From a virus: a stretch of 28,663 nt of DNA. Within the stretch, counting starts at the first letter, position 1. Every line of letters begins with the position of its first letter. Below the pieces are notes generated by a model. That model made no database searches, had not been told where the DNA came from, and saw only the letters and a list, made by a program, of their open reading frames with translations. This document shows positions 6,207 to 15,599 of the stretch, piece by piece. The DNA is taken from the IMG/VR virus record IMGVR_UViG_3300044825_000944, positions 1 through 28,663 of that record. One strand, written 5' to 3'. A program made the translations under genes and the position numbers.

Positions 6207-9200
6207 GTGCCCCGCCCCCAGCTTGAACCTTCATCACGGCCCACCTACTTCGGTGGTACACCGACTAGCACGCAGGGTTACAACCGTCCGCAAATCACCG
6301 CCCCACGCGGACCCCTGCCGGGCACTGAAAACTACGCCCCTGACGCTCAGGAGCAGCGTGAAGTTGAGCGGTACATCGCGGACAATCCGCTATCAACTGC
6401 CCAGCAGGTCGATTACGGATACGTTCAGTTTGCCGAAAACTACGGACCCTACGAAGGACCGGACAATGCGGGAGTACCGCGTATTGCTTCGGCGCGAGCT
6501 CGTGCCGCTCAGGCTGTCGTTCGCGCTGGTCTGACGCCCGAGCGTGCATCAACTCTAGAGAACTACCCGACGGTGGCTCGCGCCTTGGTCAACGCGGGGT
6601 TGATGATGTACCCCGAGCGAGTAAGCGAAACATTCCCTGAGGGCGACCCACGCGCTGCGATGATGCAGGCGCAACGGCTTCAAGCCCGAGGCATGGCAAC
6701 TGATGCCGTTGACGAGGCTGATGTAGCCCGATTGCTTAACGTTGTTGAGTTAGACAACGCGGCTAGAAAGTACCTTATGGCCGGGGCGATGGGTGATGAA
6801 GTTCGCCAGTCAAACATCCTCTCCTCAATGGGTCCATTAGATCAGATGGCGTTACTGGACACCGTGTTCCATAAGGCTCAAGAGCTGGCCGAACGTCGCG
6901 AGCTGGTTCCTGAATGGATGCGTAACATGTTCCACTACATGACGTATGTAGTGGATGGTTTTTGGTGGGCGAATCGGCAGGCAATCCGCGCATTCAATGC
7001 GAACATTGAGGCGATTCAGGATGACCCCAAAAACGTGTTTTCTGCCGGTCCCCTGTTTGGCGTAGGGCAAGTACTGAATGCTGTTCGATACTGGGATGAC
7101 GTTGCTGCTGGTCAGTACGACCAGGCAATGTTAGATGAGGCCCGTGCCCAGCACGGCAGTAAAGCTGTTGATGTCATTGTTGACATCACGAACGAGTATC
7201 AGAAGCAAAAATACGTATGGGATCCGACTGGGTCGGGCGGTTTCTTAAAGCCGTGGGATCAGCAGCCAGAGAACCGGGACGCCACTCCGTTCGAGGTCGT
7301 ATTCCGTAAGTATCGGGATGACCCCGAGGCGCTTGCCGTTTTGCGTGGGTTGATTTACACCCAGGAAGAGGATCCGAACCTCGTGGCGGCCATGAAGGCC
7401 GTGGATGCGGCAAGTAACTCAAACATGGGCCTGAACTTGCTTCAAGGGATCCCCACGGAGATTCTTCCTGCTGACAGTCTTCTGCGTGAAAACGTTGGCA
7501 ACGTTGTCAATATTGCTGCTGGCATCGGCCTTGACCCGACGCTTGGCGCCGCAAAGATTCTGCGAGTAGCCCGAGTGATGCGCTATTCTATGCTCAAGTT
7601 CGCACCTGGGGCTGACATTACTGCCGCACTGTCGATACCTAAGGTGCGGCGAGAAATGCAGGCCGTTGTTGACGGTGTTCAACGGTACAAGACTTTGGTT
7701 GCCGCAGAGAAAGCTAGAACGGGTCGAACAGGGGCGGCGGCGAACTACCGCGCCACATTTGAGGAACTGCACGGCGACATTGCGCCGATCCTTGATGACT
7801 TGATTGACTACAACAATAAGGCTGGCGTCAAAACGCTTGACGACGTTCGTGACGTTATCGTCGCTGGTAATGACCTAGATGCTCTTTTGCGTGGCGTTCC
7901 GATCAGTCAGGCACGTCACATTCGGACTGTGTACGAGAGAATGTACGGCGCTGCTGCCCAGGGCGCTCGTCGCGATGTTCTCCTTCCTCGCGCTGGTCGC
8001 CTGAACACATTGCAGAAGATGGCTCGCCAGGAACTGGCCGCTCGCGGACTGGGTGCCCGTATGGGGGCGAAGCGGCTTGAGCGCAGGTTCGGGCCGCAGG
8101 GCTCCACAAACCCAGAGGCAATCGCAGCGATCCTAAACGAGAACGCTCCCCTGATTGGTGACGCATCCGGTATCGCCCCTCGAGCCTTCAGGTCGCCTAT
8201 CCTTGAGGCTGTTGGTTTCGTGGGTAAGCGCCGTCCCGCCTTCAAGAGTCGCGGGACGAGCGCATCAACCCAGGAAACTGATCGTGTCTTAACAACACCG
8301 GAATTGAACCCGGGGAAGTTTCGCTACTCGGACGACACACTGTATGGACGCGTTACTCGCCTTACCCGCCTCTTTGTGCGGAAGCCGAATGCGGCGATCA
8401 TTAGTACAGCCGATGGTCGCGACGCTGACAAGATCTTCACTTTTGCTCGCGCATTTTTTACGAAGTACGAGGCTCGGGCAATTGCCGACGCATTTAAGGT
8501 GGCTGACCAGTCCACACGGATCAATATTCGTAATGGCTTGGTGCGGTCGGCCGCCGAGATTGTCGGCGTTCGCTACAGGTTCGGATCAAACGCTGACCGT
8601 GTCATTGACGATCTGATCACGGGCAATCGGGCGTGGGAGCAGTACTCCCCCACCAAGGTGTATCGACGTAACGCAGACGGCTCGGTCACGACGTATAACC
8701 CGGCTGACTTTGGTGCAAACAACGCATCTAGGCAACACCCGCTGCATCTGTGGCAGACCTCGGACTACACGAAAATGCCTGACTTCACCGACCTAGAGCT
8801 GTTGCAGCAAAGAGCCGGGTTTTGGAACGCTGTGATGGGTTGGGCTGACACGAACCCGGCGAAAACCATTACTGATGCTTGGAGTCTCGGCACCCTAGTT
8901 GGCCCCAGATTCATCCAGCGGTCCGCACTCGAAGACTACGTCCTGTGGGCTATGACTTCAGGTTCGTGGACCAACGCTATTGAGGGGCGTCGCCTTAGCA
9001 CTCGCGTGCGTGCCTACCGTGATGGTTTCGGCAGGGTGCCCAAGGACATCAAATATGAGGTGGGTGCCGCTACCTACGCTGGTGATGGTTCTCGTCTTGG
9101 TTTCTTCAATCGTCGCAAAAAGCCAAAGAACGAGCGGTACTCGTCGCAAGAGATGACGAACAACGCTTTTGGTCGATTCATCCTTGACCGTTTGGACGAG

Positions 9201-11885
9201 GTCGAAGCTGACGAGCTGGTTACTGCCATTGCCAATGGGGACAAGCCTACACAGGTGCGACTCCTAGCGACTTCTCTGATGCGTATGGAGGGTCTGCCTA
9301 AGGGCATGACCGAACTTCAGGCTCGGGGCATTGCAACCTCTGCCATTGAAGGCTACGTGCAGCACAAGATGGATGATGTGCTGGAGCAGGCCACGTACAT
9401 GAACTCTGTCCGCACGACCAGCACTCTGGACCGAACCGTTGAGGATCTAGGCGTTCTAGATGGCATAACTCTGGCTCGCGCTCAGTACGACGTTGACTTC
9501 GTTGACATTGACATGCGACTGGCTAGCCCAGCCGACTTCATGTCTTGGTATAGGAACATTAGCGGCGCGGTGCAGCTGGATGGTGCCCTCGGCACTGTGG
9601 GCGTTGCCAACATTCCGAAGTATCTAGATCCCGCTACGCGCAGTCAGGTTATTGACGACCTTGCGTCAATTGTCCGCAACGACAAAACCTACGGGTACAA
9701 GGATCGACTTGCGGCCCTGACTGAACCCAATGTTACGCCCGAGGATTTTGTCGCCCGGTATATGGACGACGTGACAAACCTGTTTACACGGGCTGACGGC
9801 TCCCTTAACGATGGCCTTTGGGGTCGGGTCGTGAAGGTTGAGCAAAATCCAGATGGAGTTGGTCAGGTCACACGAGTGAGCATGGATGACCTTGATACCG
9901 GATACATGATGGAACTGGACGTTGCGGACCGACCGGTGTCGGTGTTGGGGATCAAAAAGACCCCGATTCCGAATCTTACCTCGATGGGCGCGATGGACAA
10001 GGTGTGGTCGGTCCTAGGTGCCCAGTACAACCGCATCTCTCGTGACCCGTTCTGGACCGCGAACTACATGACTGAAATAGGAAAACTCCAGGGCTACCGG
10101 GATTCGCTGGTTCCAATTGTAGGTGAGGCTCAGGCTGACTTCCGCACCTTTAAGCTCGCTGCCGACCGCGCCTACGATCTCACGCTTGCCTATTCGGACA
10201 ACCCAGCAAATCGCACGATCTTTGCGTGGAAGATTCGCAACCTGTCGCGCTATTACCGTGCAACTGAGGACTTTTTCCGACGCATGATGCGTGTCGGCAA
10301 GAACTACCCAGAGGGTTTTTGGAAGATCGCTCTCACGTATGACCTCATGGAGGACTCGGGGTTCGTGTGGGAAGACGACCGGGGCGGGAAGTACTTCATG
10401 TACCCGGGCGCGGGGATCGTGAACTCTATCGTGTCTAACTCAATTCGTGCGTTGACTGGCAACAACACATTGTCACTTAGCCCATTTGAGGTTGGGGGCA
10501 AGGTCAACATGCTGTTGCCGTCGTCTGACCCCAATCAACTGATCGCTTCCGCGACAGGGCCGGTAGGTGTCTTGCCGTTCTCTTCCGTATTTGCTGTCGT
10601 TCCACAATTTGAAGCTCTTGAAAGAGTGGTGCTTGGTGAGTACGCACAGGACGCGAAATTGTGGGAAACGATCTTTCCCGCCGGGGTGGTCCGACTGATC
10701 AAGGGGCTTGACTGGGACGAGCGTAACGCCGCTTACGGCAATGCTATGCGTGCCGCTTTCCAGATCTCTGTAGCCGCAGGCATTGAGCCAAAGGACACTT
10801 CACCTGAGGCGATGCGGGTCTATCGTGAGCAGGTTGCGACTATGGCCCAGCACTTTCTGGTTGGCAAGATGATCATGGGCTTCATGGTTCCTGCCTCGCC
10901 ACAGTTGATCCCGGGAGACGTAACCAGGATCGGTCGCGAGATGGGCGTGATTTCAATGAACCGGGCATTCCGGTCGATGCTTGATTCTTACGGCGATGAC
11001 CCGTATGCCTACGAGCAGGCGCTCGTTGACTTCTACACCACATTTGGTCCTGAGGCCATGCCCTACACGGTCGGCTCAACCACCACCCCTGGGGCAGACG
11101 ACGACCCCGGTGGATTGATGCGTACTGCCGCTCTGGACTCAATGACCGACAGGGCATACGACTGGGTTCGCAAGAACGACGAGGTCGTTAGCAAGTTCCC
11201 GATTGCGGCAACATTTCTGTACCCGCGAGATGGCGAGTTTGATATCAAGATGTGGGCTTGGTATCAGAAGACCAAGTTTAAGCAACCGACACCTGAGGGC
11301 ATGTACATCAGGAAGTTGCTTTCCGTTGAGGGGCGCTTCGAGTACGACCAAACTCAAAAGTATCTGCTAGAACTCCAGGCTAATGGGGAACCTTTTGTGG
11401 CTGAGGATGGCTCGGAGCATGAAGTCACAGACGACTTTATTGAATACAACCTGAAGTCAATTCGCCATGCGAATCCTTGGGCAGACATTGACATGGATTC
11501 TTCCTCATACCAGGGCTGGATTGGTTCCGTTGAGCGCCTACTCAATGGTGACGCATCAACGAAGGGCGAGGTGCGTCGCATGATTGACTACTACTACAGC
11601 GATGACTTTAAGTCCGAGATCCCAATTTCGGTGCAGAAGATCACGGAAGCTGTTGAGACTTTCGATTATTGGAAGGCGCAGCGCGACGGCCTGAATGCCC
11701 GCACTACCGAGGGTCGGGAGTTGCGTGATGAAATTGACGCCCAATTGCAGGGCTTCCTGACGGAGATCGGGTCTGAAGACCCGAACGCGCAGATCTTCAT
11801 TGACAGAGTTCTGATGCCCCTCTTGAAGGAGAACCTGTACGGGGACGGCGAGTTCATTCCGACTGGCGTATTGGTAGGTAGGTAA
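6207..11885 (+). CDS. Giant internal virion (ejection) protein, 1892 aa
   Basis: By far the longest gene, taking a fifth of the window. No transmembrane-rich, Gly-rich or long heptad tape-measure pattern stands out; most of it looks like soluble, mainly helical sequence with aromatic-rich stretches (ARKYLMAGAMGDEVRQSN; NPAKTITDAWSLGTLVGPRF; NLSRYYRATEDFFRRMMRVG). Residues 12-21, PTYFGGTPTS then GY, recur at the N-terminus of the next protein. Its place before scaffold and capsid, plus the absence of a tape measure, suggests a core protein ejected with the DNA, as for T7 gp15/gp16 or the N4 virion RNA polymerase. I see no lytic transglycosylase, polymerase or kinase motif. GTG start; the ribosome binding site is weak. 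The stop overlaps the next start (TAATG). Confidence 0.8.
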   Translation: MPRPQLEPSSRPTYFGGTPTSTQGYNRPQITAPRGPLPGTENYAPDAQEQREVERYIADNPLSTAQQVDYGYVQFAENYGPYEGPDNAGVPRIASARARAAQAVVRAGLTPERASTLENYPTVARALVNAGLMMYPERVSETFPEGDPRAAMMQAQRLQARGMATDAVDEADVARLLNVVELDNAARKYLMAGAMGDEVRQSNILSSMGPLDQMALLDTVFHKAQELAERRELVPEWMRNMFHYMTYVVDGFWWANRQAIRAFNANIEAIQDDPKNVFSAGPLFGVGQVLNAVRYWDDVAAGQYDQAMLDEARAQHGSKAVDVIVDITNEYQKQKYVWDPTGSGGFLKPWDQQPENRDATPFEVVFRKYRDDPEALAVLRGLIYTQEEDPNLVAAMKAVDAASNSNMGLNLLQGIPTEILPADSLLRENVGNVVNIAAGIGLDPTLGAAKILRVARVMRYSMLKFAPGADITAALSIPKVRREMQAVVDGVQRYKTLVAAEKARTGRTGAAANYRATFEELHGDIAPILDDLIDYNNKAGVKTLDDVRDVIVAGNDLDALLRGVPISQARHIRTVYERMYGAAAQGARRDVLLPRAGRLNTLQKMARQELAARGLGARMGAKRLERRFGPQGSTNPEAIAAILNENAPLIGDASGIAPRAFRSPILEAVGFVGKRRPAFKSRGTSASTQETDRVLTTPELNPGKFRYSDDTLYGRVTRLTRLFVRKPNAAIISTADGRDADKIFTFARAFFTKYEARAIADAFKVADQSTRINIRNGLVRSAAEIVGVRYRFGSNADRVIDDLITGNRAWEQYSPTKVYRRNADGSVTTYNPADFGANNASRQHPLHLWQTSDYTKMPDFTDLELLQQRAGFWNAVMGWADTNPAKTITDAWSLGTLVGPRFIQRSALEDYVLWAMTSGSWTNAIEGRRLSTRVRAYRDGFGRVPKDIKYEVGAATYAGDGSRLGFFNRRKKPKNERYSSQEMTNNAFGRFILDRLDEVEADELVTAIANGDKPTQVRLLATSLMRMEGLPKGMTELQARGIATSAIEGYVQHKMDDVLEQATYMNSVRTTSTLDRTVEDLGVLDGITLARAQYDVDFVDIDMRLASPADFMSWYRNISGAVQLDGALGTVGVANIPKYLDPATRSQVIDDLASIVRNDKTYGYKDRLAALTEPNVTPEDFVARYMDDVTNLFTRADGSLNDGLWGRVVKVEQNPDGVGQVTRVSMDDLDTGYMMELDVADRPVSVLGIKKTPIPNLTSMGAMDKVWSVLGAQYNRISRDPFWTANYMTEIGKLQGYRDSLVPIVGEAQADFRTFKLAADRAYDLTLAYSDNPANRTIFAWKIRNLSRYYRATEDFFRRMMRVGKNYPEGFWKIALTYDLMEDSGFVWEDDRGGKYFMYPGAGIVNSIVSNSIRALTGNNTLSLSPFEVGGKVNMLLPSSDPNQLIASATGPVGVLPFSSVFAVVPQFEALERVVLGEYAQDAKLWETIFPAGVVRLIKGLDWDERNAAYGNAMRAAFQISVAAGIEPKDTSPEAMRVYREQVATMAQHFLVGKMIMGFMVPASPQLIPGDVTRIGREMGVISMNRAFRSMLDSYGDDPYAYEQALVDFYTTFGPEAMPYTVGSTTTPGADDDPGGLMRTAALDSMTDRAYDWVRKNDEVVSKFPIAATFLYPRDGEFDIKMWAWYQKTKFKQPTPEGMYIRKLLSVEGRFEYDQTQKYLLELQANGEPFVAEDGSEHEVTDDFIEYNLKSIRHANPWADIDMDSSSYQGWIGSVERLLNGDASTKGEVRRMIDYYYSDDFKSEIPISVQKITEAVETFDYWKAQRDGLNARTTEGRELRDEIDAQLQGFLTEIGSEDPNAQIFIDRVLMPLLKENLYGDGEFIPTGVLVGR

Positions 11886-12805
11886 TGTCGCAGCCCACAT
11901 ACTTCGGTGGAACGCCGACCAGTTCAAGTGGATATTCAAGTACGAGTAAGCCTAAGCCGCCGCCTAGGGGCACACAGTCGGGGCCTGGCGTCAATGTGCT
12001 TGTACCCACGACCACGACTACGGCCCCGGCACGCGACGACTCATCGTCAACATCAACGTCCACTAGTGGGTCGTCCCCTCGCCCTCCGGCGTACATGCGC
12101 TATCAGGTGACCTATCGCCCCCCCGTGTGGGGGACGGCTGATAGGCAAGAGCAGCAGATTTCCACGCTTCCGCTGGTGTATCGAGCGCAAACCTCTGGTG
12201 ATCTACGCGAGGCGTACTGGAATGACCCCGACTCCCGTGCGATCATTCAAGCCGCTGCTCGGGTCTATTACCGGGATTACCCGAACTACAGCGATCAATG
12301 GGCTGAGGGGTTTTGGCAAGAGGACATCCTCAACGCCTCGCTAAACCCCGGCTCACCGCCGCCTTGGCAGGCGCTGCAAATGATCTTCTCGGGTCAGACT
12401 ACTGCGCCAAGTGATCCCGGTAGCTCCAGCGGCTACTCAGGCTATTCCTCTTATGGAGGCAGTTACGGTGGTGGGTACGGCGGTGGCAGCGGTGGGGGCG
12501 GTTCGGTTGCCTTGACTGACCCAACGTCTGCGCGTGGCCTGCTGCTGCAAACGATGCAGGGTGTCCTGGGTCGTAACCCCACCGACCGGGAGTACAGGGA
12601 TTTCCTGAAGACTTTGAACAAGTCCGAGATGGCTAATCCCCGCACCGTGGAGATGGATGGGGATGTGGCTGTTCAGTCTGGTGGGATCGACGCAAGCGTC
12701 CTGGCTTTGGATTTCGCTAAGGCGGCTGATGACTACAAGGCCACTCAGGCTAACAAGTTTTATAACGCTTTCATGGGTGCGCTTGGGGGTGGTGTGAGTG
12801 GCTGA
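11885..12805 (+). CDS. Internal virion protein with shared N-terminal peptide
   Basis: A 306-aa protein in three parts. Residues 4-13, PTYFGGTPTS followed by a GY, duplicate the N-terminus of the giant protein just upstream and are followed by a disordered Ser/Thr/Pro stretch. Residues about 75-170 look folded (YRPPVWGTADRQEQQI; WAEGFWQEDILNASL). A Gly/Ser/Tyr linker (GGSYGGGYGGGSGGGG) leads to a C-terminal helical module, LLQTMQGVLGRNPTDREYRDFLKTLN, then VQSGGID and a final helix. I associate that C-terminal module with internal or structural proteins of actinobacterial phages (from memory). Likely packaged or ejected with its neighbours. Confidence 0.78.
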   Translation: MSQPTYFGGTPTSSSGYSSTSKPKPPPRGTQSGPGVNVLVPTTTTTAPARDDSSSTSTSTSGSSPRPPAYMRYQVTYRPPVWGTADRQEQQISTLPLVYRAQTSGDLREAYWNDPDSRAIIQAAARVYYRDYPNYSDQWAEGFWQEDILNASLNPGSPPPWQALQMIFSGQTTAPSDPGSSSGYSGYSSYGGSYGGGYGGGSGGGGSVALTDPTSARGLLLQTMQGVLGRNPTDREYRDFLKTLNKSEMANPRTVEMDGDVAVQSGGIDASVLALDFAKAADDYKATQANKFYNAFMGALGGGVSG

Positions 12806-13958
12806 CCAGACCGCGGGTGATCCTAAGGATCGTGTGTCAGGTGGGCCTAATCCGGCCCAGGGTGGTGGGAAGAAACCATTTGCCGTTGAGCAGGCTCGCC
12901 GCGAGTTGGCTGACGCTGAGCGTGTCCTGAAGGATCTTGAGAAGCGCAAGATCAAGGGACCGCAGCTTGATCAGGCGAAGGAGGCGGTCCGAGAGGCCCG
13001 TAAGACTCTCCGTGACATGACGAAGGGTGACCGCGAAGATCGCATTGAGGCTCGCCGTGACTTCATGGACGAGTACTACAACGATCTTGGCGGTCCGTGG
13101 ATTGCTGAACTTATCAAGCGTGACCCTGAACTGAATCGTCTCTTTCAGAAGCACATCCGTAACGATGACGTTGACGGGTTCATGGATGAGGTCTACCAGA
13201 GTGACTGGTGGAACGATCCTGAGAAGTCTACGTCGTGGAAGAACGCATTTAGGCTTGAGTTCGCTAAGGACAAGACAGCCTGGAACACGGCTTTATCTGA
13301 CGCTGAGGATGCCATTGAGGCCCTTGCTGATGACTTGTACAACATTGAGATTCCTCCCGAGATTCTGGCTCAGATTGCTCGCCGTTACGTCTATGAGGGC
13401 TGGGCTCAGAAGGATGAGGGCCTGCGGGTTTGGCTGTCGAAGCAGTTCTCTAACCAGCGTAAGGCGGACCCGGAACTGACCCCTGGTGGTCAGCTACTGG
13501 ACACCGAGCGTGCCTTGACTGAGGCTGTTCGTGCTTACGGTGTTGACCGTGACGAGAAGTGGATCCGTCAGACTTCTCGCAAGATCTTGAACCCTGATGC
13601 GAACTTCGATGAGGATGACGCCTGGAATGAGATCATTGCTGAGGCTGAGTCCTTGTACCCAGTTTTTGCTGGGAAGTTGTCCAAGGATCGTTCTGTGCGT
13701 GACCTTGGTGCTGGCTACATCAATCAGTTGTATCGCCGTCTTGAGCTGGCTGGTCCCGATGAGGTTGACCTGACTGATCCTTTGCTGCGTAGGGCGTTCA
13801 CTAGCCCTAACGAGAAGGGTGAGCCTGTGTTGATGCCGTTGTGGCAGTTTGAGCAGGAGATCAAGAAGGATGATCGCTGGCAGTTGACGAATAATGCGAG
13901 GGATACCTACATGGCTGCTGGCACTTCGTTGCTTCGTGCGTTCGGGTTCACGGGATAG
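12798..13958 (+). CDS. Helical internal structural protein
   Basis: A 386-aa, highly charged, mostly helical protein. Residues about 28-90 form a coiled coil (EQARRELADAERVLKDLEKRK...). Next comes GPWIAELIKRDPELNRLF and a Trp pair (YQSDWWNDPEKSTSW), a pattern I recall from large structural proteins of phages with this layout. The rest has further helical repeats (YVYEGWAQKDEG; DLGAGYINQLYRRLEL). No enzyme motif seen. GTG start overlaps the previous gene by 8 nt, and the next ATG follows its stop after 2 nt. Probably part of the internal core or ejectosome. Confidence 0.75.
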   Translation: MADQTAGDPKDRVSGGPNPAQGGGKKPFAVEQARRELADAERVLKDLEKRKIKGPQLDQAKEAVREARKTLRDMTKGDREDRIEARRDFMDEYYNDLGGPWIAELIKRDPELNRLFQKHIRNDDVDGFMDEVYQSDWWNDPEKSTSWKNAFRLEFAKDKTAWNTALSDAEDAIEALADDLYNIEIPPEILAQIARRYVYEGWAQKDEGLRVWLSKQFSNQRKADPELTPGGQLLDTERALTEAVRAYGVDRDEKWIRQTSRKILNPDANFDEDDAWNEIIAEAESLYPVFAGKLSKDRSVRDLGAGYINQLYRRLELAGPDEVDLTDPLLRRAFTSPNEKGEPVLMPLWQFEQEIKKDDRWQLTNNARDTYMAAGTSLLRAFGFTG

Positions 13959-13960
13959 TC

Positions 13961-15343
13961 ATGGCGAAGCGTAATAGTCAGCGAGACAACGTCATTCGGC
14001 AGAATCGCAATGACCGCATTCGGGAAACTCGTGAGCGAGCGGCTGCCGAGCAGCGTCAGCGGGAGCAGCGTGCCGAGGCTGAACGTCGTGCCCGTGAGGA
14101 GAGGATGCGTCAGGCTGGTGTGACGCCCCCTAGTGAGCGGAAACCGAAGACGCCCCCTAAGCCGAAGGCTCCTCCGAAGCCTGGTTATGACTGGGTGTGG
14201 AACGGGTCTGCTTGGGTTGAGACGAAGTTGGGTAAGGACAACCCCCCAACTCAGGAACTCCCTGATGGTTATGAGTGGACGTGGAACGAGACGACTCAGA
14301 CGTGGGGTTTCACGCAGACTTCTACTGGCTCCGGTGACGGTACTGGCGATGGAGACGGTGACGGCACCGGAGACGGAGATGGCACCGGGTCGGGATCTGG
14401 CGATGGCATCAACACGGGTCAGCGCCAGGCCGCGAAGGTGCTCGTCAAGGCAATGATGGAGCAGCTTGGCTTCTCTGAGTCTATGGGCTTCACCGCTGCC
14501 GAGATCAACACCATGCTGACGAGACTGGACGAGTGGATTGAGTTGGGCATTGCCGACAATGATCCGTCCGGTCAGAATCTCCTACTGCTGTTCCGTTCCG
14601 ATGAGAAAACCCGCAGCATCTACGAGAAGCGTTTCCCTGGCATGAAAGCAATGGCAGCCCGAGGGCAGTCCATGTCGGAAAGCGAATACATCAACATGGA
14701 GCGGGAGTACCGGAACACGCTTGCCAGTTTCGACCTGCCACCTGAGTATTACGACTCCTTCGATGACTACGGCAGGTTCTTCGCCGGAGGCGTCTCGGTC
14801 GCTGAGGTGGGTCAGAGGGCTATGGCTGCGAAAGCAGCGATCAATCCGACCGTGCTGGCTGAACTGCAGGAGTACTACGGAATCGGTGAAGGCACGGCTA
14901 CGGCTTACCTTCTAGGTTTGACGGACGAGAAGGGCGTCATGCTGGCCTCTGATGCTGCTGCCCGTAACCAGCGGCAGATCTCTGACATCAACCGCAACAT
15001 TCAGATCGGTGGAATGGCCGAGGCTTCAGGGTTCCGCATGGGCCTGAATCAGGCATCCGCTCTGGCTGGGACTGTGCTGGGTCAGGGCATGGATCCGTTC
15101 GATCCACGCACTCAGTCCATGTTGAAGGGCACGTTTGATAATGCGCGCAGGGTTGCCGACAGGGAAACGGTTCTCGCTGGAATTGACCGTGAGGCGTATA
15201 GCGAGCAGGACACTCTTGCGGCTGCTTTTGGTGATCAGCAGAAGGCGCTCGCCTCGGAGAGGCGTGCGAAGAGGGAGCGTGACAGGTTCGCTGGGTCGGC
15301 TGGCGCTTCTTCGGCATCTCTCGGCGTGCAAAGGAACATTTAG
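13961..15343 (+). CDS. Internal virion protein with coiled coil and acidic GDG linker
   Basis: A 460-aa modular protein. Residues 1-51 are an Arg/Glu/Gln coiled coil. Residues 54-74 are Pro/Lys-rich. A twice-repeated motif follows, GYDWVWN (75-81) and GYEWTWN (103-109). Residues about 123-149 are an acidic Gly/Asp/Ser/Thr linker (GDGDGDGTGDGDG) that could bind calcium. From about 155 onward it is a helical domain containing IYEKRFPGMKAM, SESEYINMEREYRNTL, YYDSFDDYGRFFAGGVSVAEVGQRA, a set of motifs that I recall from uncharacterised virion proteins of similar phages. The C-terminus is basic and Ser/Ala-rich. It is the last gene of the internal-protein block. Confidence 0.78.
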   Translation: MAKRNSQRDNVIRQNRNDRIRETRERAAAEQRQREQRAEAERRAREERMRQAGVTPPSERKPKTPPKPKAPPKPGYDWVWNGSAWVETKLGKDNPPTQELPDGYEWTWNETTQTWGFTQTSTGSGDGTGDGDGDGTGDGDGTGSGSGDGINTGQRQAAKVLVKAMMEQLGFSESMGFTAAEINTMLTRLDEWIELGIADNDPSGQNLLLLFRSDEKTRSIYEKRFPGMKAMAARGQSMSESEYINMEREYRNTLASFDLPPEYYDSFDDYGRFFAGGVSVAEVGQRAMAAKAAINPTVLAELQEYYGIGEGTATAYLLGLTDEKGVMLASDAAARNQRQISDINRNIQIGGMAEASGFRMGLNQASALAGTVLGQGMDPFDPRTQSMLKGTFDNARRVADRETVLAGIDREAYSEQDTLAAAFGDQQKALASERRAKRERDRFAGSAGASSASLGVQRNI

Positions 15344-15378
15344 CAAGTGAGCGATTGGGATTGGTACAGAGTTCACAC

Positions 15379-15395
15379 GGGCAAATAGTTTGCCT
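15379..15395 (+). terminator. Short hairpin after the internal-protein operon
   Basis: GGGCAAA (15379-15385) pairs with TTTGCCT (15389-15395) over a TAG loop, 7 bp with one G-T pair. It lies 36 nt after the last gene of the block and directly abuts the tRNA-like element. There is no T tract, so it may be a processing or insulating hairpin rather than a terminator. Confidence 0.35.
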
Positions 15396-15396
15396 C

Positions 15397-15475
15397 GGGG
15401 GTGAATGGAATGCAGGACTGTAAAGCCTCACGAAGGACACAGACCTAGACCTGGGTTCGATTCCCAGCACCTCCA
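15397..15475 (+). tRNA. tRNA-Tyr-like element lacking a D-arm
   Basis: The acceptor arms GGGGGTG (15397-15403) and CACCTCC (15468-15474) form 7 bp with one G-T pair. The T-arm is perfect: CTGGG, TTCGATT, CCCAG (15451-15467). The middle loop CTGTAAA (15418-15424) is the classic tRNA-Tyr anticodon loop with GTA at 15420-15422, on a weak stem (AGG/CCT core). A 21-nt region between anticodon stem and T-arm matches the long variable arm of bacterial tRNA-Tyr. The next base is A73, as in bacterial tRNA-Tyr, followed by CCCA. Only about six bases (15406-15411) lie where the D-arm should be. It could be a minimal or decayed tRNA or a tRNA mimic; function is uncertain. Confidence 0.4.
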
Positions 15476-15529
15476 CCCACACCTGGATCGGCAGGCCCCA
15501 GGGTGAGTCACAAGACCTGTATGTCACAG

Positions 15530-15559
15530 CCACACATGACCCCCCAGTTGTGTGTGTGG
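15530..15559 (+). repeat. Hairpin upstream of the scaffold gene
   Basis: CCACACA (15530-15536) pairs with TGTGTGG (15553-15559), enclosing CCCCCC. It lies 40 nt before the scaffold start. It may mark a transcription or processing boundary between the internal-protein block and the capsid genes. No T tract follows. Confidence 0.35.
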
Positions 15560-15599
15560 GTGGCGACTTACTCACGGATGAGAAGAGGGTGATCGCCTT

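Noticed and set aside
15397-15479. tmRNA reading of the 15.4 kb element
   Set aside because: The 3' end would fit, but there is no tag reading frame and the whole element is only about 80 nt with a proper tRNA-Tyr anticodon loop.
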